64,000 bases of DNA from Owenia fusiformis. Taxonomy: Eukaryota; Annelida; Polychaeta; Sabellida; Oweniidae. The notes under the pieces are model-generated. The model made no database searches. It was given only the letters and a program-made list of their open reading frames with translations, and was not told the origin of the DNA. The stretch is from contig CAIIXF020000001.1 of assembly GCA_903813345.2 (NCBI GenBank), positions 9,835,598 to 9,899,597 on the forward strand, given 5' to 3'. A program made the position numbers and the translations under genes. Below, one piece after another: positions 1 through 12,432 of this stretch; position 1 is the stretch's first letter; the number at the start of each line of letters is the position of its first letter.

Positions 1-1574
1 TACTCACAAAATTTAAAATTTTTGTAATGGAAAAATTACTAAGTGGTCCACAAGAATTGTTGCTCAGAACTATATTTCCATATGTACAAGCTATTCAATA
101 TTTGTTATTACAAAAAATCTAAAGGGATAAAATCAAAATACTGTACCTTGCACTTTTGTCATGAAAAAGTATTTCTTGAGCCATATTATTCAGGAATCAT
201 AATTTCACTTAAAAATGATTATCACAAGAGCACAAAAAATATATACCATGTGAGCCCAGCACCAATGGTACTATTTTATGATTCCAGAGAGTAAAATAAT
301 CAGCCAGAAATTTAACATCCAAAATTGGATTTTTTGTCATACAATGGAAATTGTTTATTCAAACACCTCTCTAATATGAACACCTCCTAATGTGAACATT
401 TTTTCTGGGTCCAAAATTTGTCCCATAGACTCATATCTAACAAAATCAAAATGTGAACACCTGCTAATGGGAACACTTGGCTGGTGGTATTACGAGGTTT
501 ATTGTATCATGTCTCAACCACATTGTTTGGGGCCATATTGTTGGCCCAGGTGTTCGTCCACCCATCCGTCCATACGTATATGTATGTCCAGTAGTTTTCT
601 CCAAAACGGCTACAGATATCACCTTCAAATTTTCAGGGATAATCTATGAGTCTGCCCTGTCAACCCTCACACATTAGGCGTGATTGTCACGCATTTGCTG
701 GAAAAATAGAAATCACGCATCAATTTAGCGTGGATGATCAAGTATCACGCAAATCACGCATTTAGTTGATATTTTTAAAAAATCGTCTTTTGTGAAATGC
801 CGACCAGAAAATACCGAACAGCGAAAAAAAGCAAACGCATTCCATTCAGTCATTGCATGCGACTGCTGCTTATAGCCTTATTTTGTACAAAATATGTGTA
901 TATATCACGCATTTGTTTCGAAAATATATAAATTATTTACACCTTCAACATCTTGTTCAACTCACTTCATTCTATATCTGAACAGGTTTTCAAATTAACA
1001 GGGATGATTCACAGTATGAAAATTATCTAGAACATTCTGGAATTCTGGAATCCAGCATTCTGGAATTCTGGGTGAATGTCAAGGAAGCCATTTTGGATTA
1101 TCCGTCCTAAAATCTTGTCTGTAATTGTTTTCAATGTTCAGATGATTAGACAGTCCTACTTTATTTGCCGTTAAGAGTATCAGAATGAAAATGTATTTTT
1201 CTGGCTACTAGAGGGAACTATGCAACTTTTTCTTGCAGCATCAAAAACAATAGTTACATGACGACTATCTACCCCCTTGATTTAATTAATTTAAACAATC
1301 GATGCACCCAGTAACATACTGACAGAAATGTATTTATAATTAAAAAATGTAAAATCATTTAATTGTCAGTATTATTGTTTAATCAATAATCATTTCTAAT
1401 GTTGCATGAATCCTGGCATTTAATTCTACAGCTAATGTATGTCATATTTTCACTATTTCACAAATTGCGTAATTTTGGTCTACCAGGTTTACCAGACCCC
1501 CTCTTATCTTTCGTTTGGAAAGATTAAGACAAAGGGGGCACGATGGAACTGCATGTCATTGTTGAGTCTCATTG
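1..1574. other. Non-coding flank with short repeat fragments
   Basis: I see no convincing gene. At about 365-480 there are several close copies of a 'gaacacct' motif that recur near 19150-19250 and 24760-24820. From 655 to 775 there are several 'tcacgca' motifs in both orientations, matching fragments at 4015-4260 and 20595-20665. The small ORFs here have no protein-like composition. Confidence 0.5.
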
Positions 1575-3305
1575 TTATGCCATATCCAAAGGTTTCCTGT
1601 CAAACCAAATATATTCCATAGCTTGCCGAAGAAGAGACTCTGACGGCAAATCTGGAATTTTTTCTGGACTGTCAGGAACAGTCAAAAGACGTTGCCATAC
1701 ATGAATAGAGTAATTATTCTCCCAGACATATTTTATTCTTCTCTTGTCCATGTAAACACTTGGTTTTGGTTTTATCAGGGTTTGCGACTCTATGTGCACA
1801 AGGTGCGGATATATTGTGAGTAGCATCCTAGGAATGTGGATTGAATAGTATCCCCATAGACGGATGTTATTTCTGATGTCAGACTTACCAAATGTTTTAT
1901 ATGTCCTGTATGCCTCTATCCAAAGATTGAAAAGAATGGATTCCTTTTTTGCGATAATGGCGCCATTTGAGAGACCATCACCATGGAGACCTATACCTTG
2001 AGTGTGATCGTAGTGTCGAAGGGGTTCAATGCTTTTCAATGCTAAGATGTCATTGTCTATGTATATTCCTCCATGCTCTGAAATAATATGAAAATACATG
2101 ATTTGGGGTGTCAGGCTGAAACATTCTCTTGTTTGAAAGATTGACGAACATTTAGAATGGAACCGTGGATTCTGGTCACTCTTCTCATATTTTGTGTAAT
2201 TTTTCTAATATAACAGTCCTCCACCTACATGATGCAGCATGAGCAGACTTGAAAATCCAGAGGGGGAGATGCAGATTTTGGGCCCTAAAATATTTTTTGG
2301 GGGGCACCAAAGGAGGAGGGGCCCTGGTCCCCCTCCCTTCCATATCCGCCACGGATCTCTGTAATATAACAACATTTATCCTATGCCAAGTTGAGTTTTA
2401 GGGAGATAAGTTGGTAAGATATATCCCGTATCCTGATTTTGAGGTTGCCATATCCAGAACCTCCATATCTCCCGCCATATCTCCCGCTTCAGTGCATATC
2501 TTCCTGCTTCGGTGCATATCTTCCCGCTTCCAGTAATTTCACTGAAAACTCTACTTGGTATAGGATAAAGCAGTTATGTACGGTCGGTTTGGATATTGGG
2601 TTCATCCCTCGTGAGATATGCACATCTACCTTCGGTCCCTACGGTCCCTCAGGTAGATATGCATATCTCCCTCTGGATAAAACCCATATCCAAAACCTCC
2701 CAGTACATAACCCTTATGTATATTGTTAAATACAAACCTTGTAATACATGGATGCGCAGAAAGTCAGACATGTGTTCTACACGTCGTGGTACAAAACCAA
2801 AAATTGTGAGTTCTGTCATGTTATGCTCAACTATTTGTATTCCACTAACATTTTTTTGTACGTAATCCCACCAAATCCCTCTTGGATAGTGTTTTTGAAA
2901 AACATGAACAAGAATCTTGTCTGCCTTCCAGAATTTGTGAACACTAATATAACTAACAGCATTTAAAAATTTGAATTCAAAATTATTTTCCATGTCTAAC
3001 CAAACATAATGTACAATATTTGGCACCAGATCTGTTTGTTGATTTGCATTGAATGCATCATTTCTACTTTCTTGACTGTTTAAATCAGCTTGTTTTGTAT
3101 CAATCTCATCAAGACGTTTTATACTGTTTTGATCTAGTCCAAAATGAGTTGTTTTTGTCTGTATCCCTTTAGATAAATTTGCATCCCTGTTTGTCATAAT
3201 TTTATTCTTTATCTCGTTCACTTCCTCATGGTTGAGTAATGAGAATAAAGTGATGTATAAAGCAGTAGATATTAAGCTTGCAGAAATCCATTTCATTTGC
3301 CACAT
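1575..3305 (-). CDS. Type II membrane glycosyltransferase with DXD motif (GT32-like), two exons
   Basis: Exon 1 is 3305-2738 and exon 2 is 2077-1575. The donor reads caag|gtttgt and the acceptor ttatttcag|agcat. The codon is split G|AG and the joined frame encodes 356 residues, close to the usual 340-355 of animal alpha-1,4-GlcNAc/galactosyltransferases. A short cytoplasmic N-terminus is followed by a membrane segment at residues about 6-24, then a variable stem. The catalytic part opens with VPNIVHYVWLD, typical of the sugar-binding DXD family. The metal-binding motif spans the splice: EHGGIYIDND, with Asp197 and Asp199 as the DXD pair. The expected place of action is the Golgi lumen, transferring a sugar from a nucleotide donor to a glycan or glycolipid; the acceptor cannot be told. 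The ATG at 3305 is chosen because it precedes the signal anchor. No frameshift or stop is seen. Confidence 0.8.
2078..2737 (-). other. Intron of the glycosyltransferase gene
   Basis: A 660-bp intron with GT-AG ends on the minus strand. It contains a fragment of the 'ggcggatct' repeat family near 2255-2360 and a locally repetitive stretch at 2443-2700 built on 'catatctcccgc' and 'catatcttcc' variants, some next to 'ttcggtccctacggtccctc'. Confidence 0.65.
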
Positions 3306-3454
3306 TGTAACTGCACATACAGTGTAGCTTTTATTGAAACATCTATTAAGTACCAGATTGGATCTATATATTATGGTCTGGTTTAATTATTTGCAGTACC
3401 TGCATATAGGGTTGTTTTATGGTAGATTTAATAAATGTAGTTTTTCTCAAAGAT

Positions 3455-4380
3455 TTTTTTTATCCCACCGAACAAAGTTTGTGGGGATAAAAAGAAACAA
3501 TCCATCCGTCTGTCCATCCGTCCGATCGTTCATTTGTCTGTCTGTCCAGGTGATAACTCCAAAACTGATTGACAGATTTGATTCAAACTTTATAGGCCTA
3601 TATGCGTTATGGGTATAGGACCTCATCCCTGTAAGAAATTTTCAATATGGCCACTCAATTTAAAATGGCCACCATTTTTCGTAAAAAACTTAATCTTTTA
3701 TAACTCAAATACCAGTGGATGGATTTGGTTCAAATTTTATATTTTGATACTTAGGGATATAAGAGCTCTGCTTGAGAAGGAATTTTCAAGATGGCAGCTG
3801 AATTCCAAAATGTCCACCATTTTTCGTAAAAGAACATTATCTTTGATAACTCAAATACGTATTTTGTTCAAATTGTATATGCTGATGCTCAGAAATAAAT
3901 GAGCTATGCTGAAGAAGGGATTTTCAAGATGGCCGCTATTTATCAAAATGGCTGCCATTTGTCGTTAAAAATGTAATCTTTGATAAGCCAAATACCAGTT
4001 GAGGGATTTACAGGCCTGTCAACTGTCCCGCAATTTGCGTATTTGTCACGCATTTGCTGAAGAATTTGAAGTCACGCCAGTTTTTTTTGCGTGACAGAAA
4101 ATGTCACGCAAATACGCATTTTACCTGGTAATTGTCAAGCAGAAATATTTCTGTAGAAAATTTTTCAAAATATGTTTACGATACGGTAAAAATACGAACG
4201 TCGGAAAAAACCGAACGCAATTTGTTCGGATTTGTCACGCGAATCCCGTATAAATCACGCATGTTCATTGGAAATTTTCGTACCTAATTTTCAAGATGGT
4301 CGCTATTTATCAAAACATATTTTGTTTGGTAGGATTTGCTACTCTGTGCAGTTGCTGTTTTCTAGTTATAATAGGGTGAT
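3455..4380 (+). repeat. Interspersed repeat with tccatccgtctgtcc start and tandem 'aagatggc' units
   Basis: The left end is a hairpin around 'ttatcccaccgaacaaag', then a 'ccatccgtctgtc' run. Three imperfect units of roughly 150 bp follow, each with 'gataactcaaatac', 'tttggttcaaat' and 'caagatggc'. A 'tcacgca' fragment is nested at about 4015-4260. The right end near 4330-4375 reads 'gatttgctactctg..gttgctgttttctagtt'. Versions of that end recur at 18085, 20668, 22526 and 49271, so this is a dispersed non-autonomous element. Class unknown. Confidence 0.6.
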
Positions 4381-6470
4381 GGGGGGAGGGGTTTCGCTAG
4401 CCAAAAATTATTTTACTCAGGCATTGAGTACTTTTCAAGTGATTTTGGATCAGAAAATTGTTAAAGGACCGTGAGTTGTTTTTAGAATGAATCGAGGGAG
4501 TTTTCTAATGCATTTCTCTCAGGCCAGTAGCCAGGATTTGTCAAGGGGGGCTCAGTTTTCAAAAATTTCCAGGGAGGGTTCACATTTGACAATTTTTGCC
4601 CAAATATGACTAAAATCACTTGAGAAGTGCTCAAAATTGTGAAAAACTGCATGATTTTGAAAGAATATTTGGCCAGGGGGGAACAATTTGTTCGCCAGAA
4701 CCCTGCAAGAAGTTTGATAAGACATCAATAAAGGTAGAAATGTAGATATTTAGGAAACATGTATCTTGAAAAATGGTGCCCATTACATGCTATTTTATGA
4801 TTTTCGCTATTACTTGAAAAGTAGTGGAGTGATTTTTCTCACTTTGGCTTGTAGGTGGCCATTCTGAAATTTATGTTTTTTACAATAACACAAAATATAA
4901 TAGAGCGATTTTGTTCATATATATGATGAACTATAAGCATGTCACACTGTTTAGTACACCTTGACTAGTACATGGTCATTTTAAAAATGGCTGCCAAAAA
5001 GTAATAGAACGATTTTGTTCATATTCACAGGTCGTAATAAAACAGCACTCTCTTGCAAAATCTGCGCAATCTGGTTAAAAATCGCACTCTCAAAGTAAAA
5101 ATCACATACAGGTAGGTCATAAAGCTGCATCTAAACCACAATTTACTGTAATTAACCTATCTGTTTATTAAGTCGAATCACATATTTACCTCCCCTATTC
5201 ACTCATTGCTGACATCAGCATATCTCAAGTTTCTTCATAAACTGGCACACAGTCGAGATGTCAATTTGTGTGCAGTCTCAACAACAACCTCAGAAGCACT
5301 CGTTGCCATAAGTCGCGCCCTCAAAACCCGGGTTTGCCGTCATCCAAACCCGCCTTTGCAAAAAAACGAACGGTGCATTATTTGACTCGTTCGTGTTATT
5401 TTCGAGAGTTTTCAAACCAGAATTTTCATTGCTTTTATTAGAAGGGTTCCTCGTAATTAACTCTTAACTATGGATATGTTGACTTAAATGCAACTGACTT
5501 TTAAAGAGATGTTTTGCGCATAGGGTTATGAATGAAGTAACTAGTATGATGAACAAGCTCACTGGCGGATCTGGGGGGGGGGGGGGAGACAGCCCCCCCC
5601 TCCTTGGGTGGGCCCAGAAAAAAGTTAAGCCCCAAAAAGCCCAAAACGAGTGGGCCTTTTTGGGCATTACTGGGCCTTTTTTACTGTTTTGTCAGCCTTG
5701 AAATTTGCACCCCCCCCCCTCCCCCTTTGTTGGTTTGTGGATCTGCCCCTGAAGGCAGTGGCCCTGAAGGCAAGGGGGGGGATTTTAGTCTGTAAAAAAA
5801 TTTCTTAGCTTGCACCCTTAAAACCAAAAATTGGGTCCAATTTTTAAAACAAAGTTAAGGCCCATTTTTGATAAATTGGTCAAAAATGCCCTATAAAGGC
5901 CAAATTATGCCCAAAATACCCATTTCTTAAGGCCTTCCCAAAAATTTTGGGTCCAAAAAGTAAAAAAAATCTGGGGGGCAGGTCCTAGTGTTTTTTAGTG
6001 CAATTAGTAAATACATTGCCAGGTTTGTGAAATGGATTAATTTTAGCAAAATCAAGTATATCTGTTGGCACAATCAAGCACAATTGTCACAATCAATCTC
6101 TATCTAAAATCACTATATCATGTCATGCCATATCATGATCAAATCCCTTCAAGAGATCTTTTTATTGGATCTAGTAATGCAAATGAGTTGTACATTTAAA
6201 ATTGAATCATGTTTAATCATGTTAATGGGAATGAATTGAAGAGATGAAGAGAACATTAACAAGTAAATACAATATCAAGTCATTTGGGAGTTGAACCCAA
6301 ACCAAAGAATATTACTTCCTTGGTGAAGCCCACACAACTTTGAACAATATTGTAAAAACATATTTATGTTCATTTTTGACAAACTTGCCCTCTGCTTTTA
6401 CAAGGACTTGGGACCTTCTAGCTAGGCTAGGTAGCATTACAAGTTTGTCGGTCTTCACTCTTCACTAAAC
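4381..6470. other. Intergenic stretch with repeat fragments, no gene seen
   Basis: Contains a 'gtagccaggattt' repeat end at about 4530, also seen at 12700. A short segment at 5025-5085 resembles the reverse complement of 17105-17170. A 'ggcggatctggggg' repeat with long G and C homopolymers lies at 5562-5780. The ORFs through the homopolymers are low complexity and I do not count them as genes. Confidence 0.5.
5562..5780. repeat. Repeat fragment with cactggcggatct end and homopolymer runs
   Basis: The left end reads cactggcggatctgggg and the right end contains the reverse-oriented 'ggatctgcccctgaaggcagtg' pattern, so the two ends are roughly inverted. Related fragments lie at about 2255-2360 and 12433-12640. 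A non-autonomous DNA transposon is likely; no clean target duplication was found. Confidence 0.4.
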
Positions 6471-6479
6471 TTGGACACT

Positions 6480-6827
6480 CTATTGCTTAGTGGCTTTGCC
6501 CTCCATTTTGTTCTTCTCCACTCTTTTCCTATAGGATTTTGTACTCCTGGGTATCGCAACTTTAGGAACAAAGGCCAGATTAACCAGGACACAGCTAGTC
6601 CCTGGAGTAGGAGCAATCATAACATACCTTGGAGCAGGAGCTGGAGGAGCACTTGCACTGGAGGTGAATGAAATCAAGTTGGAAGTTGGTTGAGGTTGAA
6701 AGGCAAGCGTATCAGGAAGAATCCTCCTGTTCACTCGTGACATTCCTTCACCAGCTGTGTTCTTGGGAAGATCGAACATGTGGGGATCATCCACGTTGGC
6801 TGAGGGCAATGCTGCCAACTTCTTATC
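6480..6827 (-). pseudogene. Candidate terminal exon of the decayed minus-strand gene
   Basis: A 348-bp open stretch starts directly after an acceptor-like cccttcccgtag| and encodes 115 residues to a stop at 6480. It begins DKKLAALPSANVDDPHMFDL, continues with an Ala-Pro-rich linker, and ends in a basic segment with RSTKSYRKRVEKNK. The composition is protein-like, and basic '(R/K)STxxYRKR' segments occur in transposon-associated invertebrate proteins. Whether it joins the exons at 8023-9350 is not shown, because I could not match splice phases. Function not recognised. Confidence 0.4.
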
Positions 6828-6913
6828 CTACGGGAAGGGATCTGCTGATGAAGCACTTGCACTTGACAGGGGTATCCTATCCTAGAGTGTTTCACCAGTT
6901 TCAACTAATTTTT

Positions 6914-7027
6914 CAAATCAAGATGGAGTTTTGCCTAGTTGGTCTCCTGGTAAGGAGACAATTTTTGTGCTTGCTTTCCTCCACAAGGAGATCAACTGGG
7001 CAAAACTCCATCTTGATCTGAAAAAAC
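6914..7027. repeat. Inverted repeat (hairpin-forming)
   Basis: The left arm contains caagatggagttttgcc and the right arm ggcaaaactccatcttg. Outer flanks are also complementary (ttttcaaat / atctgaaaaa), and an inner pair 'ttggtctcctggtaaggag' / 'ctccacaaggagatcaa' extends the fold. Probably a small foldback element. Confidence 0.55.
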
Positions 7028-7053
7028 GTTAACAAGACACACAGTGATAAATA

Positions 7054-7829
7054 TCGCACTTTGAAGAGCAAACTGGCCACCATGCAATTTACCCAGCATG
7101 GCCAAAACCTAATCAGACCTTGGCACTAGTCTGCTCTTGCATCTGTAAACATTTCAAGTTGACAAGGTTAGCGGTTTTCCTGCAATTTTGATGACAAGAA
7201 TTTATTTGTAGTCTTGAACTTTGGGAAAATTTAGATAACATTGTTTGTGACCTAATTTGATGACCTTCGACCTTGAAAATTTCCTTAATTTAAATCCAAA
7301 ATATCAATTTAGAAAATCAACTTTTTTGACCTTTTCAAGGTCACTGAAGGTGAATGAAAGGTCAAATCTGTTACCTAGATTTGAACTTCTGAGAACTTGT
7401 AGATGTTTTTTAAAAAAAATTGGTCAATTTGGAGCAAGTTGAAAAATTCAAAATGGCCGCCAAATTGAAAAATTCAAAATGGCCACCATGTAATTCAGCC
7501 AGCATACCCAAAACCTAATCAGATCTTGGCAATAGCCTGCTCTTGCATCTGTAAAAATTTCAAGTTGAACGGATAAGTGGTTATCCTGGAATTTTGATGA
7601 CAAGATTTGTTGAAAAATTCAAAATGGCCGCCACTTAGTTTACCCAGCATGCCCTTAACCTAATCAGATCTTGGTACTAGTCTGCTCTTGCATCTGTAAA
7701 AATTTCAAGTTGAACAGGTAAGCAGTTATCCTGAAAATTTGATGACAAGATTTGGTTTATGTGCCGTCCGCCCGCCCGCCCGCCCAACAGCACAAGACGA
7801 CGACAATATAGCACTTTTTCAAAGTGCGA
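7054..7829. mobile_element. TA-flanked TIR element with internal tandem repeats
   Basis: Ends are TCGCACTTTGAA and its inverse TTCAAAGTGCGA, with TA on each side (7052-7053 and 7830-7831), as in Tc1/mariner-type insertion. Inside are three imperfect units of about 140-165 bp, each with 'cctaatcagatcttggca' and 'ctgctcttgcatctgtaaa'. A GC-rich 'gtccgcccgcccgcc' run lies near the right end. No transposase frame, so non-autonomous. Confidence 0.6.
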
Positions 7830-8022
7830 TAAAAAGGGACACACTCTAGGGTATCCCCTGTTCTGTCCTATGTCATTCCTTTCATGTCTATTTTCTAAAA
7901 ATCCACAAAGTGTACACTTTATTTCAGGAAAACTAAAGATATTTAAAATAATCTATTATTTGGGAGAATTTAAACATTTTTCACTCATTTTTGCATTTTG
8001 AATCCATTTTAACTTTACCAAT

Positions 8023-8182
8023 TTATAACATATCGTGAATCTTCTGGGAATATCGTATTTGGAATTGTAAGGAATAGATTGGTAGGTCAACTGTACATGT
8101 TGCTAGTAATTTTTTCATCCCTATAGATCTTATTCTGCCTTTAAGTACAGCAACACTCTCCTTCCTTTTCTTATCATCAATC
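8023..8182 (-). pseudogene. Exon of the decayed minus-strand gene
   Basis: Starts after the acceptor ctatttttcag|. Its first base completes an AA|G lysine codon left by the exon ending at 8407, so the frames agree across the intron. It encodes a basic segment (IDDKKRKESVAVLKGRI) and runs to TAA at 8023. The last 30 residues look less protein-like, so the true end may be earlier. Confidence 0.45.
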
Positions 8183-8406
8183 CTGAAAAATAGTGTAATG
8201 TAACATTAGACTGAATGAATATTTTAATATAGCGGTTGATAAAAAAAAACTAATTTGCTACAATATCACAATTTACTCTAGATTGTGGCTACAGAGTTGT
8301 GGTATCATTTTTCAACATGTTCAATGAACAATAATTCATTATTTTTTCTTTAAAATTAATGTTTTTCAATGCGAAAGACTGTAATTGGTTTAAATGAATG
8401 ATGTAC

Positions 8407-8655
8407 TTCCATAAAGTCAATGTGGCATTGTTGATGTGAAACAGCTGAATCTGTGTTCTGCTCATAACATCTGCATCTTTCACTACCTTTCTTCTAATCT
8501 CATTGTAGGATTTTACAATGAGGTTCAACCTCATCTCCTTCACACCAGCCACCTGGGTGGATCCAGGGTGAATTCCCAAGAGGTGTCTCATTACAGCCTC
8601 CATATATCTGTTGTGGTCTGGTGATCTGGCTACAACACCTTGGGTCAAGAATGCC
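8407..8655 (-). pseudogene. Exon of the decayed minus-strand gene
   Basis: The acceptor is ctttttttag|ggcattc and the donor atggaa|gtacat. The first base completes an arginine codon (AG|G) from the exon ending at 9028 and the last two bases pair with the exon at 8182, so three exons share phase. The peptide starts AFLTQGVVARSPDHNRYMEA and is uninterrupted for 82 codons. The exon pair reads as conserved coding sequence, but I cannot name the family with certainty. From memory the 'RCPRGST..SFH' pattern of the previous exon resembles transposon-associated proteins that are common in invertebrate genomes. Confidence 0.5.
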
Positions 8656-9027
8656 CTAAAAAAGAACAAGTGATGAGTTTAAGGATGGCATTTAACTTTA
8701 ACTAAGAATGCAAAAATCTACGATGTATAAAACATAAAATTTAATTTCTCTGCTATATATATTATAAGACCCATCAAAGCAGTATTCACATATGCTAATA
8801 TTAAAAAAATTCTCTGAGACAGTCTGCATTGTCAGACACTACAAAATTATTTATCAAATAGATAAAGGCCCCATGTCAAGTTTGGATATTTAGTTTTAAT
8901 CATTTAAATATTACTTTTAATGACTTAAAAAACTATTTAGATAGGTTGCTCACTTTGTACTTTTCAAATATTTGAATTTTAAATGGGGCCTTTAATTTCT
9001 TCAGAATATTCCAAATAAGAAACTCAC

Positions 9028-9350
9028 CTGGTATGATTGTGAAAAGACGCAAGCAATGTTGAGCCCCGGGGACATCTGTAGATGGGAAGTGTTACCCTAC
9101 CTTTCACTAATGTCCCAACCTCCATGTACAGAGGAACAGGTTCTCAGATCTAGGTCCAGAAGTTGTGCTCGATAGTATTGCGTCCATCTCTACCTTTAAA
9201 GGTATTGAATGCTTAAAATAATTATCCGACCTTGGGGGACTTTGGGATTTGGGAAACGATTGAAGGACCACATCTCCTGTTGCTTGCAGCAGCTCTGTAT
9301 CTGTCACATCATCTGTGAAAAGATCCTCTTGCTGCCCTTTCTTCACTCCA
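9028..9350 (-). pseudogene. Exon of the decayed minus-strand gene, with a frameshift
   Basis: The acceptor is ctattttatttacag|tggag and the donor cataccag|gtgagt. The first two thirds reads GVKKGQQEDLFTDDVTDTEL onward in one frame and meets a stop at 9107. From about 9142 the protein-like reading moves to another frame (EPVPLYMEVGTLVKGRVTLP), then YRCPRGSTLLASFHNHT to the donor. So there is one frameshift near 9140, either real decay or an assembly error. Product not recognised. Confidence 0.5.
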
Positions 9351-9423
9351 CTGTAAATAAAATAGGTCCATTTCAAAAGATTAATGTGAAAAATATGTAT
9401 TATGATGAGTATAACATACAATG

Positions 9424-9629
9424 CAGTGATCTCCCCAGCATTAAAGCAAGTGGGCGCAGCACCCACCTGAGATTTTGAAAATAGGCTTGCACCCACCTGA
9501 AAATCCATATGCACCCACTTGAAAATGAGAAAAATCATGAAAAATTTGCATATATTGACCAATTTTGGTCTGAATTGTGAAAATGAACATTTTGTACCCA
9601 CCTGAGAAAAAATTGTGGGGAGATCACTG
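9424..9629. mobile_element. 206-bp MITE with CAGTGATCTCCCCA ends
   Basis: Perfect inverted ends CAGTGATCTCCCCA / TGGGGAGATCACTG are flanked by CAATG on both sides (9419-9423 and 9630-9634). Inside, 'cacccacctga' is repeated four times. It sits in the presumed intron between the exon at 9350 and the one at 10355. No coding capacity. Confidence 0.65.
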
Positions 9630-10052
9630 CAATGCATTTGCCAGTTTGATCACTTGTGTGCAACAAAGGGTTAGGCTGACCTGAGTGGAAAACTCTGGAG
9701 AAGCCCCTAGGATCATTAGTGCATTCATTAATAAAATCATTATATATCGGACTCAAGATATTATTTGATTTTTAAGATATGTTGACAGGCAAGAGGCAAT
9801 TTTCACCTGTTGTTTTCACAAAATCGCCAGTTGTTTTCAGGGATTTTTCAACTTTTCCATGTTAAATTTATGATTTCCATAAATTTTTCCTGTTTTCTTT
9901 TATTTAGCCTGTTGTGAGAAATTCTAGTGAAACCCCTGTGTTTATGTAATACTATAGAGTTCACATTAGCTTCGTCAGGTTTCAAAATAATTTTATAACA
10001 TGTTTGTACATACTAGGAAACATACTGTAACAATTATTTTTATACCTCAATC

Positions 10053-10113
10053 AAACATTTAAACACTAATATATTCACTGTAACAGTGAATATCTTTCAG
10101 TGTTTGAATGTTT
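10053..10113. repeat. Palindromic hairpin
   Basis: The arms 'caaacatttaaacactaat' and 'cagtgtttgaatgtttg' flank a central 'atattcactgt/aacagtgaatat' fold, giving a near-complete 60-bp palindrome. Downstream (10120-10270) two imperfect copies of a roughly 90-bp unit follow ('ctagaaataa.ttagagatctta'). Confidence 0.55.
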
Positions 10114-10354
10114 GTATGTACATGCTAGAAATAAAGTTAGAGATCTTACATATTGTGGATCAAAAAAAATTTTGCATGTGTAAAAACTTGAAATAATACT
10201 GGGGCCATTCAGAATAATGCTAGAAATAAGACTAGAGCTCTTAACAGCTCCAAAATATTTTTAGCATGTACGCACATAAACATATAAGAATATTGCTCAG
10301 GCTATTAAGAAAATTTTTACTGCGATTTCCCTGAAATGTTTTACATGTACGTAC

Positions 10355-10756
10355 ATGAGAAAATGGATCTATATACTTAATCAGCTTCTGGGGTCTTTTC
10401 TTGGAACCCTTTAACTTCTTCATCTCTAAGGCCTCTTTGCCCTCCAGAAATGCCATAAGGTACTTGACCAGGGTTGCCTTGTTCTGGCTCAGGGATGCAG
10501 GAGTTGCACACTCTCTGTCGACAGATTCTACAATGTATGCAGCATACCCAAAGAATTCTTTACAAGCCACTTGAAGGTCTGGCCTCTGAAGGCAGCAAAC
10601 TGTAACATGAAGTGAGGGAGCCAATCCCACTCTTCCTTCGCACCAGGTCCAGTTTTCTTTGCTTGTGCCAGCACCTCAGCTAGGACCATGGCCCTCCCAA
10701 CAGGCTTCCTCGCCTTATTGACTTGGGCAGCTTTTGCAGCTTTCTTGTTCAGACAC
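10355..10756 (-). pseudogene. 3' part of an exon split by the 5.1-kb TIR transposon
   Basis: Read together with 15846-15895 after removing the transposon and one 9-bp duplication, the frame runs cleanly across the insertion point (RLSSGKLCL then NKKAAKAAQVNKARKPVGRA). It continues for about 70 codons to a stop at 10528. The following protein-like reading (VACKEFFGYAAYIVESVDRE, ending near LKGSKKRPQKLIKYIDP) lies in another frame, so one frameshift sits near 10570-10590. The donor 'tctcat|gtacgt' at 10355 is tentative. The gene is broken by transposon insertion and frameshift. Product not recognised. Confidence 0.5.
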
Positions 10757-12432
10757 GGGTGCACCCCAGTTGTCCGAAACCCAGTTGTCCGAAACCGAAA
10801 CCCAGTTGTTGTCCGAAACCCAGTTCTCCGAAACCCATTTTTCCGAAACCCAGTTCTCCGAAACCCAGTTGTCCGAAACCCAGTTGTCCGAAAAATTTAG
10901 TCATAATTTACCAGATAAAGGGGGACGCACCTCAAGCCAGTTTCATGTCATGTATTTGGCAAAATTAATGGCATGGACGCATTCTGATGTATAGATCTCT
11001 CTCTCACTTTGAATTGCATACATTACACGGCGTTACCAGAATGACAGGAACGGGGGATTTATTTTACATTGTGATTCTAAAAAAGGTCATCAAAACACAA
11101 TATATATTACGGAACAGTTGATCTTATCTTATTCAATACATTTTATATAGGCAAAATAAAATGAAACATTTTGAAACCGATAAAATAAGTTAACGCATAA
11201 AACTTTAAGAATAAACAGTACACATATTACGTTGTCAAAATGTTTCGTCGCATTTAATTTCTTAGTCTCTGTCTCTTATCAAATCGTAAAATGTAAAAGA
11301 ACAAAACATTCTAAACGTAATCACTTGGGATTAACTGGAAACGAAGACAGGCTGTCCTCGTATCAAATTGGATGTTCTCCCATTCGCAAGAAGTTTCATT
11401 TTCGCCATGTACTCACTTCATCTTTTTGAATTTAATCTCTATTTCTCGAACAGAGTACCTAAATGAAGAATAATTTTTGGTTTCAAAAGATGTACACGAC
11501 GTCGACTTTACTAAATAAATGCCCACTGGCTTGGGAAAACTATTTCCCTTTTATGAACGCCCATCACACATTGGAAAAATGTTGTTCCCTCTCAAAAAGC
11601 CCCATGGGGCATAAAGAAAATTGGTTTAAAAATTGTAGACCCCTATGTATGTTAATATGTAAACGCCACTTTGCAATGAGAATAGCATAATTTAACTTTG
11701 TTTATTTGAAGATCTGTATCACCTGTATTTTCATCTTTCGACAATTTTTATTAGGCTAAATACTAGCCCATGGAGGAATCGTTCAGTTGATATTTACTCT
11801 CAAATACACCCTTTACCAATGAAAGAGTGCTCGTTCATAGAGCTAGATGGATTGGAGTGAAATATGTCAAGTGGAACATTTCAGAGTGCCAAGACCAACT
11901 CATTAATGTTAAATGGACCTCTATAAGTGGGATACCTCCCATCCCACTTCATCCATTAACGATTAAGTCATTAACATTTACATTGTTACAGCCTGCCATT
12001 TGTTACAAACACCGGGTGATGACCCCTTAAATATAGGGTCTGAAGCTCAAATCTAGGGTCAAACGGATGGCAGAATATATAACTGTTAATCAATCTTTGC
12101 CATTTCAATATATAGTTAAAATATTTAGTGAGGCAAGCAGATGTACGTATATGTTAATACAAATGTAAGTTTAAGGTTTTATGACTGTAAATTGAAGCAT
12201 TATAGATTTTTGGATAAACATGCAAGTCCTAGAGACATATATTGAATCTTGCTGGAACTTATAGCAGCTAAACATATTTGGAATCATTTTGAATTAATCT
12301 TTGTGAAATTCAAAATAGTCAAATGCTGTTTCAACATACTTGGATTCTTTTAAAGCAATCCAAAAATAAAAAGTGGCCAATTTCAAATAAAAACTTTTAC
12401 ATTACATTCTACCATGCAAACAATTACTTCCA

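Noticed and set aside
3609-3902. ORF of 97 aa in the tccatccgtctgtcc repeat
   Set aside because: Lies across tandem repeat units and reads repeat sequence, not a conserved protein.
10688-10994. Three overlapping ORFs with VVRNPVVRNP, PKPSCPKPSC and SETQLSETQ repeats
   Set aside because: They are readings of the 15-bp TIR satellite in three frames.
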